Positions 1-10,617 of a stretch of 64,000 nt of DNA are shown here, one piece after another. Source of the stretch: Pseudogymnoascus destructans (lineage: Eukaryota; Ascomycota; Leotiomycetes; Thelebolales; Thelebolaceae); NCBI RefSeq assembly GCF_001641265.1, contig NW_020167525.1, positions 186,001 through 250,000 of the forward strand. Reading direction: 5' to 3'. A program made the translations under genes and the position numbers. The notes beneath the pieces are model-generated. The model searched no databases and was not told the DNA's origin. It saw only the letters and a program-made list of their open reading frames with translations. Position 1 is the first letter of the stretch. The number at the start of each line of letters is the position of its first letter.

Positions 1-517
1 GGAAGTGAGATCGTATTGCAAGACAGTAGGTCTACGTATGTACAATGACTATCGGCTGGAGGCCTCCTTCTGAGGCTTCTAGCTCCTTATATCCTACGTT
101 CCTACCTGGCCTAGTTTACCGAGCCCTAGTGGCTCCACTGCCAGGCAGCCCCTGAGTTCAGGGCGGCCTCACATGATGGGCCGCCTTACACAGGCTGTTG
201 ATAGTTTTGCTATAATTCTCCATACTATACATAGCACTTTCCATACTACTGCAATGAACTAGGGACCTCTATCTAATATAATCGAATTTAGGAGGCCATG
301 GTGTTTCTATACATGTCGGAGTAGTAACTACGCTGTAGGCTCTGCTGTAGTGCCTTCTTGTCCTGCAAAGCAAGTAATAAAGTCCGTTCTTTAGTTAGTC
401 GACAGGCCACTACTAGAATGGCATTGTTTCCTTCGCATAGCATCAATCTAGTAATGAAGTTGAGGGAAATATCTTGCCATGGCTGGCTTCTAATTGGGAT
501 TGGTTGTAGGAGTCCAT
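1..517 (-). pseudogene. Ty3/Gypsy integrase remnant
   Basis: On the minus strand about 100 residues (288-517) resemble the start of a gypsy integrase core, with a GLLQPIPI segment followed by PWQDISLNFI, which aligns with the PWDSISIDFIVKLPP region of the pol at 62276-63925. The stretch QSLQRSYYSDMYRNTM closely matches a stretch near 59930 in another relic (59012-60000), so the two probably belong to one family. Stop codons follow, and the fragment is cut by the LTR at 518. The first 280 bases hold no recognisable coding sequence. Confidence 0.6.
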
Positions 518-913
518 TGTAACGCTGACTTCTAAACGATAGAAGACACAGAGGTTTCTTGCATAAGGTTGACTTGACAGAGGACAGGGGATTAGACACA
601 AAAGCTTTCCAAGTAACACATTACAGTATTGTAAAGAATACTATATTGAGTTGAGCATAAAGCTCCTATCTAAGGAAATACTATCTACTTATATAGTGGC
701 ATCGTGCCTCATGGGTAATCTGGATAGTTGGCGGATAGCTAGATATTCAGGATAGTTCGTGGATAGCTCAACTATCCAATATCCACTAGTTTCTGCAACT
801 ATCCATTAGCCCCGTCACATGGCAGCCTACCCCGCTTGCCCCCTGTGACTCACACGTCACGTTACTAGGCCCTGGTCCTGTAACCATGATGTCACATTAC
901 CGTAGCCATAACA
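518..913 (-). mobile_element. Solo LTR-A (U3 type a)
   Basis: Starts TGTAACGCTGACTTC and ends ATAACA, the terminal TG...CA of an LTR. Sense is minus: on that strand a TATATAAG box is followed by the shared R-U5 that ends GCGTTACA. The U3 is rich in GGATAGT/ACTATCC motifs and matches the copy at 61883-62280. No clear target duplication is seen (TCCAT left, CTAGG right), so the flanks may be rearranged. Confidence 0.8.
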
Positions 914-1022
914 CTAGGTCCTCCTCCAAAAGGCCTAGTCCCTTAGGTCTTGCTGCTTAAGGAATCGCTTACTTTAGTAGGGTGATGCCCACTTAATTGC
1001 CGAGCAGGTTGTGCTGCTTACC

Positions 1023-1463
1023 ATGTCTTCTAGTAGACACATAAAAATCAAAGAATGTCATCTTCTTGCAGACCGTATTGAAAAGAACGGCAACCTAATG
1101 TCGCCATGTTCCAGCTGTCTTCACAACAATCAATTCTGTATTGTTGTTGCTGGTAGTCATCGTTGTAGTGAATGTACTCATCGCAATTCCAAATGCAACG
1201 CTTGCGCCCCTTTTCCAACTGATTGGGAGAAGCTTCGAAAAGAAGAAGAGCATCTTGAGGTAGAAGAGGAAGCAGCGGCATCTCAGGAGCGAGAGGCTCA
1301 CCTCTGCGCTCAAGAAGCATATGCCCGTCGCATGCCTCTTCACAAACAGCAGAAGGCTGTCAAAACCCACGGTGTTGAGATGCTGCATCGTGGTCTGAAA
1401 TCTTTGGACGAATTGGATGAAGCAGAGGAGAAGGAGTGTAGGGAGGCAGAGGTCAAAGTGTAA
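1023..1463 (+). CDS. Cys-rich coiled-coil accessory ORF, truncated (Zn2Cys6-like)
   Basis: About 146 residues from the ATG at 1023. Six cysteines (residues about 29-56) have spacing C-x2-C-x6-C-x8-C-x2-C-x6-C, which fits the fungal Zn(II)2Cys6 binuclear cluster, followed by a long Glu/Lys/Arg-rich coiled coil and the motif HRGLKSLDELDEAEE. Cysteine layout, coiled coil and this motif are shared with the antisense ORF of the Gypsy element at 27497-28062 (there RRGLKTLDELDAAEE), so it is probably the same retrotransposon accessory gene. Its stop codon is supplied by the first bases of the LTR-B at 1459, so the C-terminus is lost. Function unknown; metal binding and DNA binding are inference from spacing only. 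Confidence 0.6.
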   Translation: MSSSRHIKIKECHLLADRIEKNGNLMSPCSSCLHNNQFCIVVAGSHRCSECTHRNSKCNACAPFPTDWEKLRKEEEHLEVEEEAAASQEREAHLCAQEAYARRMPLHKQQKAVKTHGVEMLHRGLKSLDELDEAEEKECREAEVKV

Positions 1464-2305
1464 TGGTGGGTGTGTAATGGTGGGTGCACCAGATATGAGA
1501 ATCTAGCCACCCAAGGAAGGGATGATTTTACTAAGACAACACACTGTCTTAGGAAACAGAGCCAAAGGGTTGTAGCTTAGACTATTCCACAACGCAGCAA
1601 TCAGGTGTATGATGTGGTGAAGTGGTTTAGACAAGTTGCAACAAATGTTGAGTCTGAGAACTCAGGGGTAAGTCAGAGGTTAGCACCGCACTGACTTTTC
1701 AGAAACAAGGAGTAACAAGATGAATGCTTGGAAGCTTGGAAAAGACGTAGAAGTATGTGCTAGTCGATTTACTGTATTGCCTGCTTGCCCTTTCTTAAGG
1801 AAAGGGCAATCCTATTTATGCCAAAGGAGTGTAGTTCTCTCATTTTCCATGACTTTCTATGACTAACCAGGCTTGGTAAATGTATTAGAAATCAAGTGCG
1901 ACCCACAACTAGCTTGCTAATCATGTAGTGAACGTAAGAGAATCCCATAGAACCATCTCTTGGGTTCCTAGCCTATAGGAAGTGAAAAGGAGGTCCAAGG
2001 TCAGAGTACCTATAGATAAATTATGTCATAACTTAACCACTCTTGTGGGTAACTAAGGAGCGATGACGTGTAATGAATCATAGAGGGTTGTAGAGATATG
2101 CTATGTGGTAATATCGGCCCAGTAACTAAGGAGCGATGACGTGTAATGAATCATAGATGGTTGTAGCAATTGTTGAGTAGTATTGCTCTTGTTGTTGGTG
2201 TGATAAGCCAAAATATGTATAGTGACTTGTAGGTTTGAGGAGGAGATTTCCAAGTTTGCTCTTGAGTTTGATAGCAAACTGAGTGCAACGAATGTCAGTA
2301 TGACA
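1459..2305 (-). mobile_element. LTR-B copy
   Basis: Reads TGTAATGGTGGGTGCACC at the left and ATGTCAGTATGACA at the right, i.e. TG...CA termini. The same sequence occurs at 4781-5625, 26639-34154 (interrupted) and 60191-60654, the last as the 3' LTR of a gypsy. A 14-bp duplication of the left end lies at 1459-1472. No target duplication is visible (CAAAG versus ACCAG). Confidence 0.75.
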
Positions 2306-2455
2306 ACCAGCACACGGCCATCAGGGAGTAACACGAACCTTCGAACGAATCACCCGACACTACTACTTCCCAGGTATGAGGAAGCAGGTGGAAACGGTAG
2401 TAAGAGAGTGCGACATTTGCAGCAAATCAAAATCCAATGGGCTATAAGGATGCCA
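2306..2455 (+). pseudogene. Gypsy integrase H2C2 zinc-finger fragment
   Basis: About 47 in-frame residues match the HHCC zinc-binding domain of gypsy integrase, with AHGHQGVTRTF, YYFPGM and CDICSKSKS, nearly identical to the minus-strand pol at about 29120-29270. A stop follows shortly. It abuts the LTR-B end directly, so this is a rearrangement junction and not a normal element boundary. Confidence 0.75.
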
Positions 2456-2814
2456 CGCCCGGTCCCGAGGGTATCCTTATATCCAGGTTCAACTGTAGCT
2501 CTAAAGCATCAGACTGATACTTAGCTCGCACAGGCGACAGAGAAGAGCCACTCATTTTCATAGTCAGGAAGTAATACAGAACGCGCAAGGGAAGAAAGCT
2601 TCATTTATCTATTCTATTCTATGCTTAGTTACCCCTCCTGCTAAGGGCTTGGCAGTATTAAGAGTATTCAGAGTAGTATTCAGCGAGTCCCCGAGTACTC
2701 ATAAATATCACCCGAATACCAGAGTACTTGGACTTGCCGAATACTACTCAGGGCGAGTACTACTCGGGCAACACTGTGTAGAGGGGAGTAGTAGGAGGGA
2801 GGGGAAACTGTCTA
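2456..2814. other. No gene; short palindromic AGTACTC-rich stretch
   Basis: No coding signal. Between about 2670 and 2785 GAGTACTC / GAGTACTACTC motifs recur in both orientations, suggesting a hairpin-forming MITE-like relic. Confidence 0.35.
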
Positions 2815-2907
2815 GTCGGCACTGTGGCACTTGTGGAAAAGCTGGTCATAATGCGAGAACTTGTCAGGAGGATGTAGAAGTACTTAGTTTATCAGATTCT
2901 AAGTAGC
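2815..2907 (+). pseudogene. Pogo transposase C-terminal zinc-knuckle fragment
   Basis: Encodes a CGTCGKAGHNARTC knuckle (CCHC) followed by an acidic/serine tail and stop, matching the C-terminal CGKCGETGHNSRTC knuckle of the transposase at 8923-10509. Only this tail survives. Confidence 0.7.
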
Positions 2908-3010
2908 TTTAGTTTTTATATATTCTGGTTATTTAATTATATTTTGAAGTAACGTATTTCACAAACGAGTCCGCATTTTCGAGAGACTGATTGGACGTTC
3001 TAGACACCAG

Positions 3011-3394
3011 TGTTCAGCACGGATCGTGTATGACCTGAGCTGATCCGGATACTGATCCGGATATATCCTATCTGCCATAATTATTATCTATCCGTACGAT
3101 CTGAGGATATATCCGGATCTTACCGATAATGCCAAGAATGGCCAAGAGTAGCCAAGGCCATATAATAGACATAGAATTGATTCTATAATACTGGTTCAAA
3201 TACCATCGTAATGTGTTGCAGGAATTGTAGGAGTGGCATCATAGGACTAGTGCAGGATTGGTGTAGCTGGAGCTCTGAGTGACCCCACCAAAATAGTTCT
3301 TAGATTACCTCAACTGTAGACTCTTAGAACTTCAATCAATCAACAACTTGTCTACCAATCAACACTTCCAAACCTCCAGTGACTATGTGTTACA
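3011..3394 (+). mobile_element. Copia 5' LTR
   Basis: Begins TGTTCAGCACGG and ends TATGTGTTACA, and is immediately followed by a tRNA-iMet-type primer binding site and a Copia gag. Rich in GATCCGGATA motifs. No 3' partner remains at the end of this Copia; similar sequence occurs in inverse orientation near 10618-10850. Confidence 0.65.
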
Positions 3395-3408
3395 GGTTAT
3401 GAGCCCGG
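3395..3408 (+). other. Primer binding site (internal tRNA-iMet type)
   Basis: GGTTATGAGCCCGG is complementary to the anticodon arm of initiator tRNA-Met (GGGCTCATAACC) and not to a tRNA 3' end. This is the half-tRNA priming known from Drosophila copia and several fungal Ty1/copia elements. It lies directly after the LTR. Confidence 0.65.
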
Positions 3409-3625
3409 AAGCCTATTGTTAAGGTATTTACAAGATCAGAATTATCATTGAGTGTTGATTTGTGCAGTCCAATTCACCAATCCGTCAACAGACTTGCTGA
3501 AGTCAGTGTTTTCGTTACAGCACCACAACCTCAACCTCAAACAGTTTTGAAACGTAACAGATCAACTCGCAACTTTATCCTCAAACTGAATTTTGAACGC
3601 AACTGCGACTACACCAATAGCCAAT

Positions 3626-4640
3626 ATGTTTTCTACAACTATGGTGAGTCTGAATACGACTTCGCTGCATCTTCCAGAGCATTTGAAGCTCAAGGGTGAA
3701 GAGAATTACACCAACTGGAAGGAACTTATCGTCAACATCGCCCGAGGCAATGGATTGGCAAAATTACATCAACGATAGATGCAAGAGGCCAGAATACATC
3801 GATGAATTCTATGAGGACTACGATGAGGCCAAAGATAGAGACAAGCTATGAAGCTTGGGAGAATGGTGATGCTCAGATGCAGCTCGCGATCCAATATAAC
3901 AGCAAGACGATTCCAGGAAAAGTGGCGTCTGCAAAGGACACAGCACTTGAGATGTGGAGAGCCCTACAACAGCAATACAAAGGCTCAGGTTCAGTCCTGA
4001 AGTACAATGCAATTCAGAAGTATGTTCACCTCAAGTACGAGAATTTCTCTTCACTTGACACGCTTATTATCGCTGTCCGTGAAGCTATTGACAAACTTGA
4101 GAGTCTACAATGCCCTCCTCATGATGATTGGCTTCCTGTTATGTTTATAGCTTCTTGTGCGAACAAGTGGCCAACTTGGGCAGAACGCCAAAGGTCATTC
4201 CTTCGGTCTCCAGATCACCGCATCACTCTAAACTCTCTTATCGATCACCTCACAGATGAGGCGAGATCGAAATTGACTCCTACAGGCTCGAATGCCCTGT
4301 ATGGAAATAAATCTCAAGGAACGTGTAAGGGCAAAAACCCGAGCAAGGACAAGAATAATGCAGATCGACCATCTTGCCCACATTGCACAATGCCGAAACC
4401 TCAACACTCACCTCAAGACTGCCTCAAAAATAACAAGGAAAAGTGTGATGAGTGGGAGCGGAAGAATGGGAACAAATGGACCCCATATCGGAAGCATATT
4501 GAGAAGAAGAAAAATGAAACTAAAGATGAGGGTAATGATTCTAAGAGCTATTTTGACCTTGTGGTTTATACAGTGCTAGCAAAATCGAACACTATAAGCA
4601 GAGATAGGTGGTTATTCGATACAGGAGCAGATGAGCACAT
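3626..4640 (+). pseudogene. Copia Gag and protease start (frameshifted)
   Basis: The first ATG that fits is at 3626. LKLKGEENYTNWK is the typical Ty1/copia (UBN2-like) Gag start. Two frame changes occur near 3770 and 3840, after which a 270-residue stretch runs to the protease motif WLFDTGADEHI (about 4610-4640), where the coding sequence is interrupted by an LTR insertion. A cysteine/histidine knuckle-like CPHC segment lies near 4375. The reading frame resumes at 5778. Nonfunctional. Confidence 0.75.
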
Positions 4641-5777
4641 TGTTACGGCTAAGTGCTAGTGCTATGGCTAGCGCTTACAGCTGCAACCTCACGTGATGGA
4701 TAACATTGGATATCATGGATATTATGTTATCCATGTTATCCACGGATATCCCTTTGGCACGACGCCACTATATAAGTAGATCCTCAAACCTACAAGTCAC
4801 TATACATATTTTGGCTTATCACACCGCAACAAGAGCAATACTACTCAACGATTGCTACAACCCTCTATGATTCATTACACGTCATTGCTCCTTAGTTACT
4901 GGGCCGATATGACCACATAGCATATCTCTACAACCCTCTATGATTCATTACATGACATCACTCCTTAAGTTACTGGGCTAATACTACACATGACATATCT
5001 CTATCAACTAGAGGCCTAGAAACATGAACGATAGCTCCAAAAGCTTCTACAACCCTCTATGATTCATTACACGTCATCGCTCCTTAGTTACCCACAAGAT
5101 TGGTTAAGTTATGACATAATCTGTCTATAGGGGTACTCTGACCTTGGACCTCCTTTCACTTCCTATAGGCTAGGAACCTAGGAGATGGTTCTATGGGATT
5201 TTCTTATGTCGACTACAGTTACCAAGCCTGGTTAGTCATGGAAAGTCTTGAAAAATGAGAGAACTACACTCCTTTAGCATAAATAGGATTGCCCTTGCCT
5301 TAAGAAAGGGCAAACAGACAATACAGTAAATCGACTATCACATACTTCCACGTCTTTTCCAAGCTTCCAAGCATTGATCTTGTTACTCCTTGTTTCTGAA
5401 AAGTCAGTGAGGTGCTAACCTCTGACTTATCCCTGAGTTCTCGGACTCAACATTTGTACAACTTGTCTAAACCACTCCACTACATCATACACCTGATTGC
5501 TGCATTGTGGAATAGTCTAAGCTACGACCCTTTGGCTCTGTTTCCTAAGACAGTGTGTTGTCTTAGTAAAATCATCCCCTTCCTTGGGTGGCTGGATTCT
5601 CACATCTGGTACACCCACCATTACAAGGAGCTTTGTGCTCAACTCAATATAGTATTCTTTACAATACTGTAACGTGTTACTTGGAAAGCCTTTGTGTCTA
5701 ATCCCCTGCCTCCTCTGTCAAGTCAAACTTACGCAAGAAACCTCTGTGTCTTCTATCATTTAGAAGTCAGCGTTACA
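4641..5777 (+). mobile_element. Solo LTR-A (U3 type b), interrupted by LTR-B
   Basis: TGTTACGGCT at the left and GCGTTACA at the right are LTR-A ends in sense orientation. The Copia protease frame continues across it. The duplicated target is CATTG (4638-4642 and 5778-5782); the left copy overlaps the LTR start by two bases, so a 2-bp loss is implied. One GGATAAC-type U3 unit is present, then the TATATAAG box. The R region is split by LTR-B at 4781-5625. Confidence 0.75.
4781..5625 (+). mobile_element. LTR-B nested in LTR-A, 5' truncated
   Basis: Ends exactly with the LTR-B terminus CACCCACCATTACA, but its first ~60 bases (TGTCATACTGAC...) are missing; the left junction joins AGTAGA of LTR-A to CCTCAAACC of LTR-B. 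This is the second insertion level inside Copia. Confidence 0.7.
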
Positions 5778-8280
5778 CATTGCAAACAGTCTTGAGAAGT
5801 TTGACACTTATGAAGAACGCATGGATTTATGATTCATGAATACAACAAATGGACTTGTTCCTCCTCAAGGCTGTGGCTTAGTTCGACTTTTTGGAGTAAA
5901 GGAAAACACAGAGAAGACCAAAATTACCCTCCATCATGTCATCTATATGCCTTCCTCGCCAGTTTGCCTGTTTAGCGGAAAGAAGCTTTATAACAGTGGA
6001 GGACATCTACAGAATGGCCAGCTTCTCGATAAGCATGGCAATGAGATGGGCAGAGTTGACTCAGATCTGTTCCTTTATGAATTCAAAATGGAAGCAAAGG
6101 ATCACTTATCCTGCCCTCGATTTTACCTGCTGCGATTGAGCAGAAGAACACAGACATTGAACTTTGGCATCGACGCCTCTGTCATCTTGGACTTGATAAC
6201 GTCCGCAAGACCAAAGACATGGTAAATGGGATCTCATATAGCAAAGTAGGCACTGCCATTGCGACGATATTGTGCCAGCCATGCGAAGAGGCAAAGCCAA
6301 TCCGTCAAGTGAATAAAATTTTAGCTCAACTAAGACCGAAAACAGCCCTTGAAGAAGTACATTGTGATGTTGTTACTGTCACGCCTCATGGACTCCACGG
6401 AGAGAAGTATGGCATACTGTTTACTTGCAGAAAGTACAGTGTCCGCTATGGATGGACTTTCAAAAATAAGTGTGATGCGTACAGATGCATTGTCCGGATG
6501 ATTCGACTTGCAAAGACGCAATATAACATCACAATTAAGAGATTTAGAATGGATGGAGGAAAGGAATATGCTCCTACCCGGATTGATGAGCTTACAGCAG
6601 ATCTCAGAACCATCCTTGAGCTGTCTACTCCATTTTGCGCATATCAAGACGGCACAGCCGAACGAAGCTTTCCACCATTTTTAAACGTGTTCGATCTGCT
6701 GCAATCGATCAGCAAATCCCTGAATTCCTATGGCCAGAGCTGTTTCAAGCTGCCATTTACATTTCAAGCAGAGTGGCCACTTCAACTATTAAAGGGAAGA
6801 CACCATTTGAAGCCTTTTGGGACGAAATTGAACCAGGGGTGAATCATACGCCTAATATTTCCCATTTGCGAGTTCTGGGATGCAAGACATATGTTCTTAT
6901 CCAAAAGGAACGCAGAGTGCAAAGCCAGAAGCTTGCCTTAAGGGCAGAAGTTGGCATTCTTGTCGGATATGAGGGTCATAACATTTTTCGAGTTTCAGCA
7001 ATAGGAACCCAGACTTTGCGGGTTTGGGTCTTCTTTGGAGGTTCGTGCTCCTCATGTTCAATTTCTGCATCTGGCTGATCCTTCTCGAGCTGGACAGAAG
7101 ATTATAAGAACTTCGCATGCTCGATTTGATGAAGGCAGTGGTTTCATTACAGAGCCAACATTTGACCAAATCAATGACGAAAATGTCCAAGCAGCCCACA
7201 ACAACGCAGTTGAAGAAATGGATGAACTGCGATACCCTCCACCTTCCGTCTCAATGAATAAAGACTATGAAGGACAGACTCTAGACCCGATTCACAATCA
7301 GGAGGATGCGGAAGAAACTCCTCAAGATCAGCCAGATGCAGAAATCGAGCATGAGGAGCACGAACCTCCAAAGAAGACCCAAACTCGCGCAGTCTGGGTT
7401 CCTATTGCTGAACACAATCGAATCACAAGAAACCAAGCAAAGGCTGATGCTATACCTCAAAATGCCATGTACACAAAAAAAGAACAGGAATCTCAAGACA
7501 AAGAATTCCAAAACGCATTTTTCACAGGAACAGAACATAACACACAAAATGCAGAAGAAGCTCTTGCTCGATCTGATGGAGATCTCTGGCATGAGGCCAT
7601 TGTCTCTGAATATTGATCTATTACTTGCAAAAAAGTGTGGGAAGTCATGCATAAAAGCAAAGTTCCAAAAGGGAAAAAGGTCCTTGGTGGACGCCTTGTT
7701 TTGCGCACTAAAAAAGATCGAGATGGCAAAATCCTTCGCCGCAAGGCTCGATGGGTTGTAAAGGGCTATGAGCAGAGATATGGAAAGGATTATGAGCAGA
7801 CCTTTGCAGGAGTTTGCAAATCGGCCACATGGAAAATCGCCGTTGCCCTCGCTGCACATTTCGATCTTGAGATTGAACAGATGGATGTTGACACTGCATT
7901 CCTTGAAAATGATATTGATGCAGAAGTATATGTCGAATTGCTCCTGGATGGTGTGAGAATGGTGTCAAGCTTTCAAAGGAGGATGTGTGCAAGCTGTCAT
8001 GCGCGCTTTACAGTCTCAAGCAGTCACCACGTCTTTGGCAAAAAAACTTCGCAAAGCACTCCAATCTCTTGTATTTGAACCACTTGAAACAGACCAATGC
8101 ATCTTCATCAAGAAGGACACAAAGATCATCATTGTCACTTATGTTGATGACTGCCTCATTATTGGCAAAGATAACGAGGACTTAAGTAAGTTGAAATATG
8201 AGTTGCAGACAAAGTTCACAATTGAAGAGCTTGGTCCTGCACAATACTTCCTTGGAGTCCGCATTTATCGAGAAAGATGA
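5778..8280 (+). pseudogene. Copia pol: integrase and reverse transcriptase (broken)
   Basis: The protease continues (ANSLEKFDTYEE), then a GAG-pre-integrase region with the LWHRRL type motif, integrase core pieces (HCDVVT, RMDGGKEY, DGTAERSF), a Copia linker, and the RT with LVLRTKKDRDGK, KARWVVKGYEQ, QMDVDTAFLE and YVDDCLII. Several frame changes (about 6140, 6660, 7040, 7960) and a stop at 7614-7616 break it. A fold-back duplication replaces codons near 7000-7080. Coding ends at GVRIYRER (8277), where a hAT relic begins, so RNase H and the 3' LTR are lost. Confidence 0.8.
6994..7411. repeat. Inverted duplication inside Copia pol
   Basis: About 88 bases at 6994-7082 are the near-perfect reverse complement of 7324-7411 (shared core CTTCTTTGGAGGTTCGTG). 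The right arm is in the natural coding frame; the left arm replaces expected sequence, so it was copied in inverted orientation. Confidence 0.8.
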
Positions 8281-8807
8281 TAAAAAAGCTTGAGGCTTTA
8301 CAGAAGAAAGTTGGTATATCATCAACGATCAGCCTAGCTTGTATCGCTGCTCATAAGAAGCTTAATGAGTACTATACGCTTGCTACGAATCAACGATGGA
8401 GTCATTCAGGGGTAGCTACAATTTGCGATCCACGTATGAATCTTAACGTATTTAACAGTCTTTGGCCAAGCAGTACTGAAGAAGTCAAACAGAATATGAG
8501 CAGTTCCACGACGTCTTTATTCAATATAGAGACTGCTAATACTATCTTGAAGAAGAGAAAAGGGAAGCTGAGGCTGATTTACCACAATTACCTACAGAAC
8601 CTGACTCCGACGACGATTTATATATCTCTCATAGTATTCACCAAGAACCAGAATGGAAGCGCTGGCTTGTTGAGCCCTGGCCAGGTCCAGCAACAAATAT
8701 CCTCAAATATTGGGCGGCAAAGCAATATGAATATCCAATTATAGCTGCAATTGCTCTTGAAGAAAGTGAAGCCGAAGACGCTGATGACGAGGGGGAAGAG
8801 TAGTTAT
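8278..8807 (+). pseudogene. hAT transposase C-terminal relic
   Basis: Residues such as YYTLATNQRWSHSGVATI and DPRMNLNVFNSLW, then after a frame change and a stop the block NILKYWAAKQYEYPIIAAIA, resemble the C-terminal region and dimerisation domain (hATC) of fungal hAT transposases. An acidic tail ends at a stop near 8803. It begins at the truncated 3' end of Copia; its downstream flank was hit by the pogo element at 8825. Confidence 0.6.
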
Positions 8808-8824
8808 ATAAGTTATTTTATCTA

Positions 8825-10615
8825 ACGTACATGTATAGCGAAAGCGCCAAACAAGCGAAAGCGCCAAAATGATGCGGTGACCAAACCCCCCAACTAAATG
8901 TTAAATTCCTCAACAACAAAACATGCCCCATAAAAACGATGAAAGCCAATTAGTGCTAGCTATCCAGGCTATGCAAAGCGACCCAAAGTTACGCCTTCGA
9001 GTTGCTGCTAGGATCTATTCTGTGGACCACCGCAAGCTAGGTCGTCGTCTAGAAGGTGTACCTTCACGACGCGATATCCAAGCCAACTCACGGAAATTAA
9101 CTAACCTAGAGGAGTCCGTCCTTGTTCAGTATATACTCGACCTAGCTGCCAAAGGGTTTCCTCCTCGGCTGTCTGTTGTTGAAGATATGGCAAGTCGACT
9201 ACTTGCAACACGCGACGCGTCACGCGTTGGGTCGCGTTGGGCTTCAAACTTTGTTAAGCGGCGTGTAGAGCTCCAGACACGCTTTCAGCGCAAATACGAC
9301 TACCAGAGGGCTAAGTGCGAAGATCCAGAAGTTATTAATGGCTGGTTTGAGCTTGTGCGTAACACAATTGCGAAATATGGTATCGATGAAGCAGATATCT
9401 ACAACTTTGATGAGACTGGGTTTATGATGGGCGTTATCTCAACTGCTATGGTTGTAACAAGCTCAGACGGGCGGGCAAAAGCAAAGAAGGTACAGCCTGG
9501 TAATCGGGAATGGGTTACAGTAATCCAAGGCGTTAGTTCTCAAGGTTGGGCAGTACCACCATTTATCATTGTTGCAGGCAAAAACCACCTTACATCTTGG
9601 TATGAGAATAGTGGATTTTCAAGCGATTGGGTGATTTCTGTTACTGAAAATGGCTGGACTACAAACGAGAGAGGCATGGATTGGATTCAGCACTTTGAGA
9701 AGCATACAAAGGCCCGGAGTGTTGGTGGTTATCGCTTGTTAGTCCTTGATGGTCCTGCTCACTCTTCTCATCTACTCCAGCCACTTGATGTTGGCTGTTT
9801 CGGCCCGTTAAAGCAGGCCTATGGTCGGCAAATTGAAGATATGATGCAGGCTCATATTTCTCATATTACAAAGGATGACTTCTTTCCTGCCTTCCACGCT
9901 GCATTTAACACTACAATGACGGAAAGTAACATTCGAGGCGGGTTCCGAGGGGCAGGGCTTCTTCCATTTGACCCTGAGAGAGTGATATCTACACTTGATC
10001 TTAAGTTAAGGACACCAACGCCTCCAAGCTCCCGCCCAGGTACTGCTCAACCTTGGGTTTCTCAGACACCAAACAACCCAATTGAAGCTATGTCACAGTC
10101 TACATTTATTAAAACTCGGATTTCACGCCATCAAAATAGCTCTCCAACCTCAATCTATGCAGCTGTTGACCAGTTTACAAAGGGTGCATCGCAAATAATG
10201 CATCAATTAGCACTGCTAAAGGCAGAGAACCAAAACCTACGACAGGCAAATGAAGTACTAAGCAAGCGCCGGAGAGCTAGGAAAACACGACTACAGCAAG
10301 GAGGATCACTTAGTCAACAAGGGGCGCAAGAGCTACAGGATGAGAGGGATGTTGTGCAGCAGGTAGAGCAGGAAATAAGGGCAAGCCGTGGTCGGAAGCC
10401 AAGGGAAGAAACCCGTGCCCGTCGCTGTGGCAAGTGTGGTGAGACTGGGCACAATTCGCGCACGTGTCAGATTGTAATAGACACCTCTGAGGAAGAGGAC
10501 TCCGAGTAGTTTCAATTGATTTCTAATGTTGTGGTAGATTTATCGCAATGTTTGTCGTGAGGGTAGATAATTTTGGCGCTTTCGCTTGTTTGGCGCTTTC
10601 GCTATACATGTACGT
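8825..10615 (+). mobile_element. Pogo-type DNA transposon A with intact ends
   Basis: Bounded by perfect ~46-bp terminal inverted repeats that start ACGTACATGTATAGCG and contain the direct repeat GCGAAAGCGCCAAA twice. Flanked by TA on both sides (8823-8824, 10616-10617), the Tc1/mariner target duplication. Total 1791 bp with a single ORF. Confidence 0.9.
8923..10509 (+). CDS. Pogo/DDE transposase with in-frame catalytic-core deletion
   Basis: 528 residues. Helix-turn-helix and CENPB-type DNA-binding regions occupy about 1-130; the DDE_1 core begins at NFDETGFMMG (about 165) and continues to LLQPLDVGCF (about 290). A Lys/Arg coiled region and a C-terminal CCHC knuckle (CGKCGETGHNSRTC) follow. 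Compared with the homologue at 50191-51358, about 26 residues are missing in frame between VLDG and AHSSH, removing the DGHESHH motif. The element therefore has good ends and an open frame, but its transposase is probably inactive. Expected to bind its own terminal repeats; nuclear. Confidence 0.85.
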   Translation: MPHKNDESQLVLAIQAMQSDPKLRLRVAARIYSVDHRKLGRRLEGVPSRRDIQANSRKLTNLEESVLVQYILDLAAKGFPPRLSVVEDMASRLLATRDASRVGSRWASNFVKRRVELQTRFQRKYDYQRAKCEDPEVINGWFELVRNTIAKYGIDEADIYNFDETGFMMGVISTAMVVTSSDGRAKAKKVQPGNREWVTVIQGVSSQGWAVPPFIIVAGKNHLTSWYENSGFSSDWVISVTENGWTTNERGMDWIQHFEKHTKARSVGGYRLLVLDGPAHSSHLLQPLDVGCFGPLKQAYGRQIEDMMQAHISHITKDDFFPAFHAAFNTTMTESNIRGGFRGAGLLPFDPERVISTLDLKLRTPTPPSSRPGTAQPWVSQTPNNPIEAMSQSTFIKTRISRHQNSSPTSIYAAVDQFTKGASQIMHQLALLKAENQNLRQANEVLSKRRRARKTRLQQGGSLSQQGAQELQDERDVVQQVEQEIRASRGRKPREETRARRCGKCGETGHNSRTCQIVIDTSEEEDSE

Positions 10616-10617
10616 TA

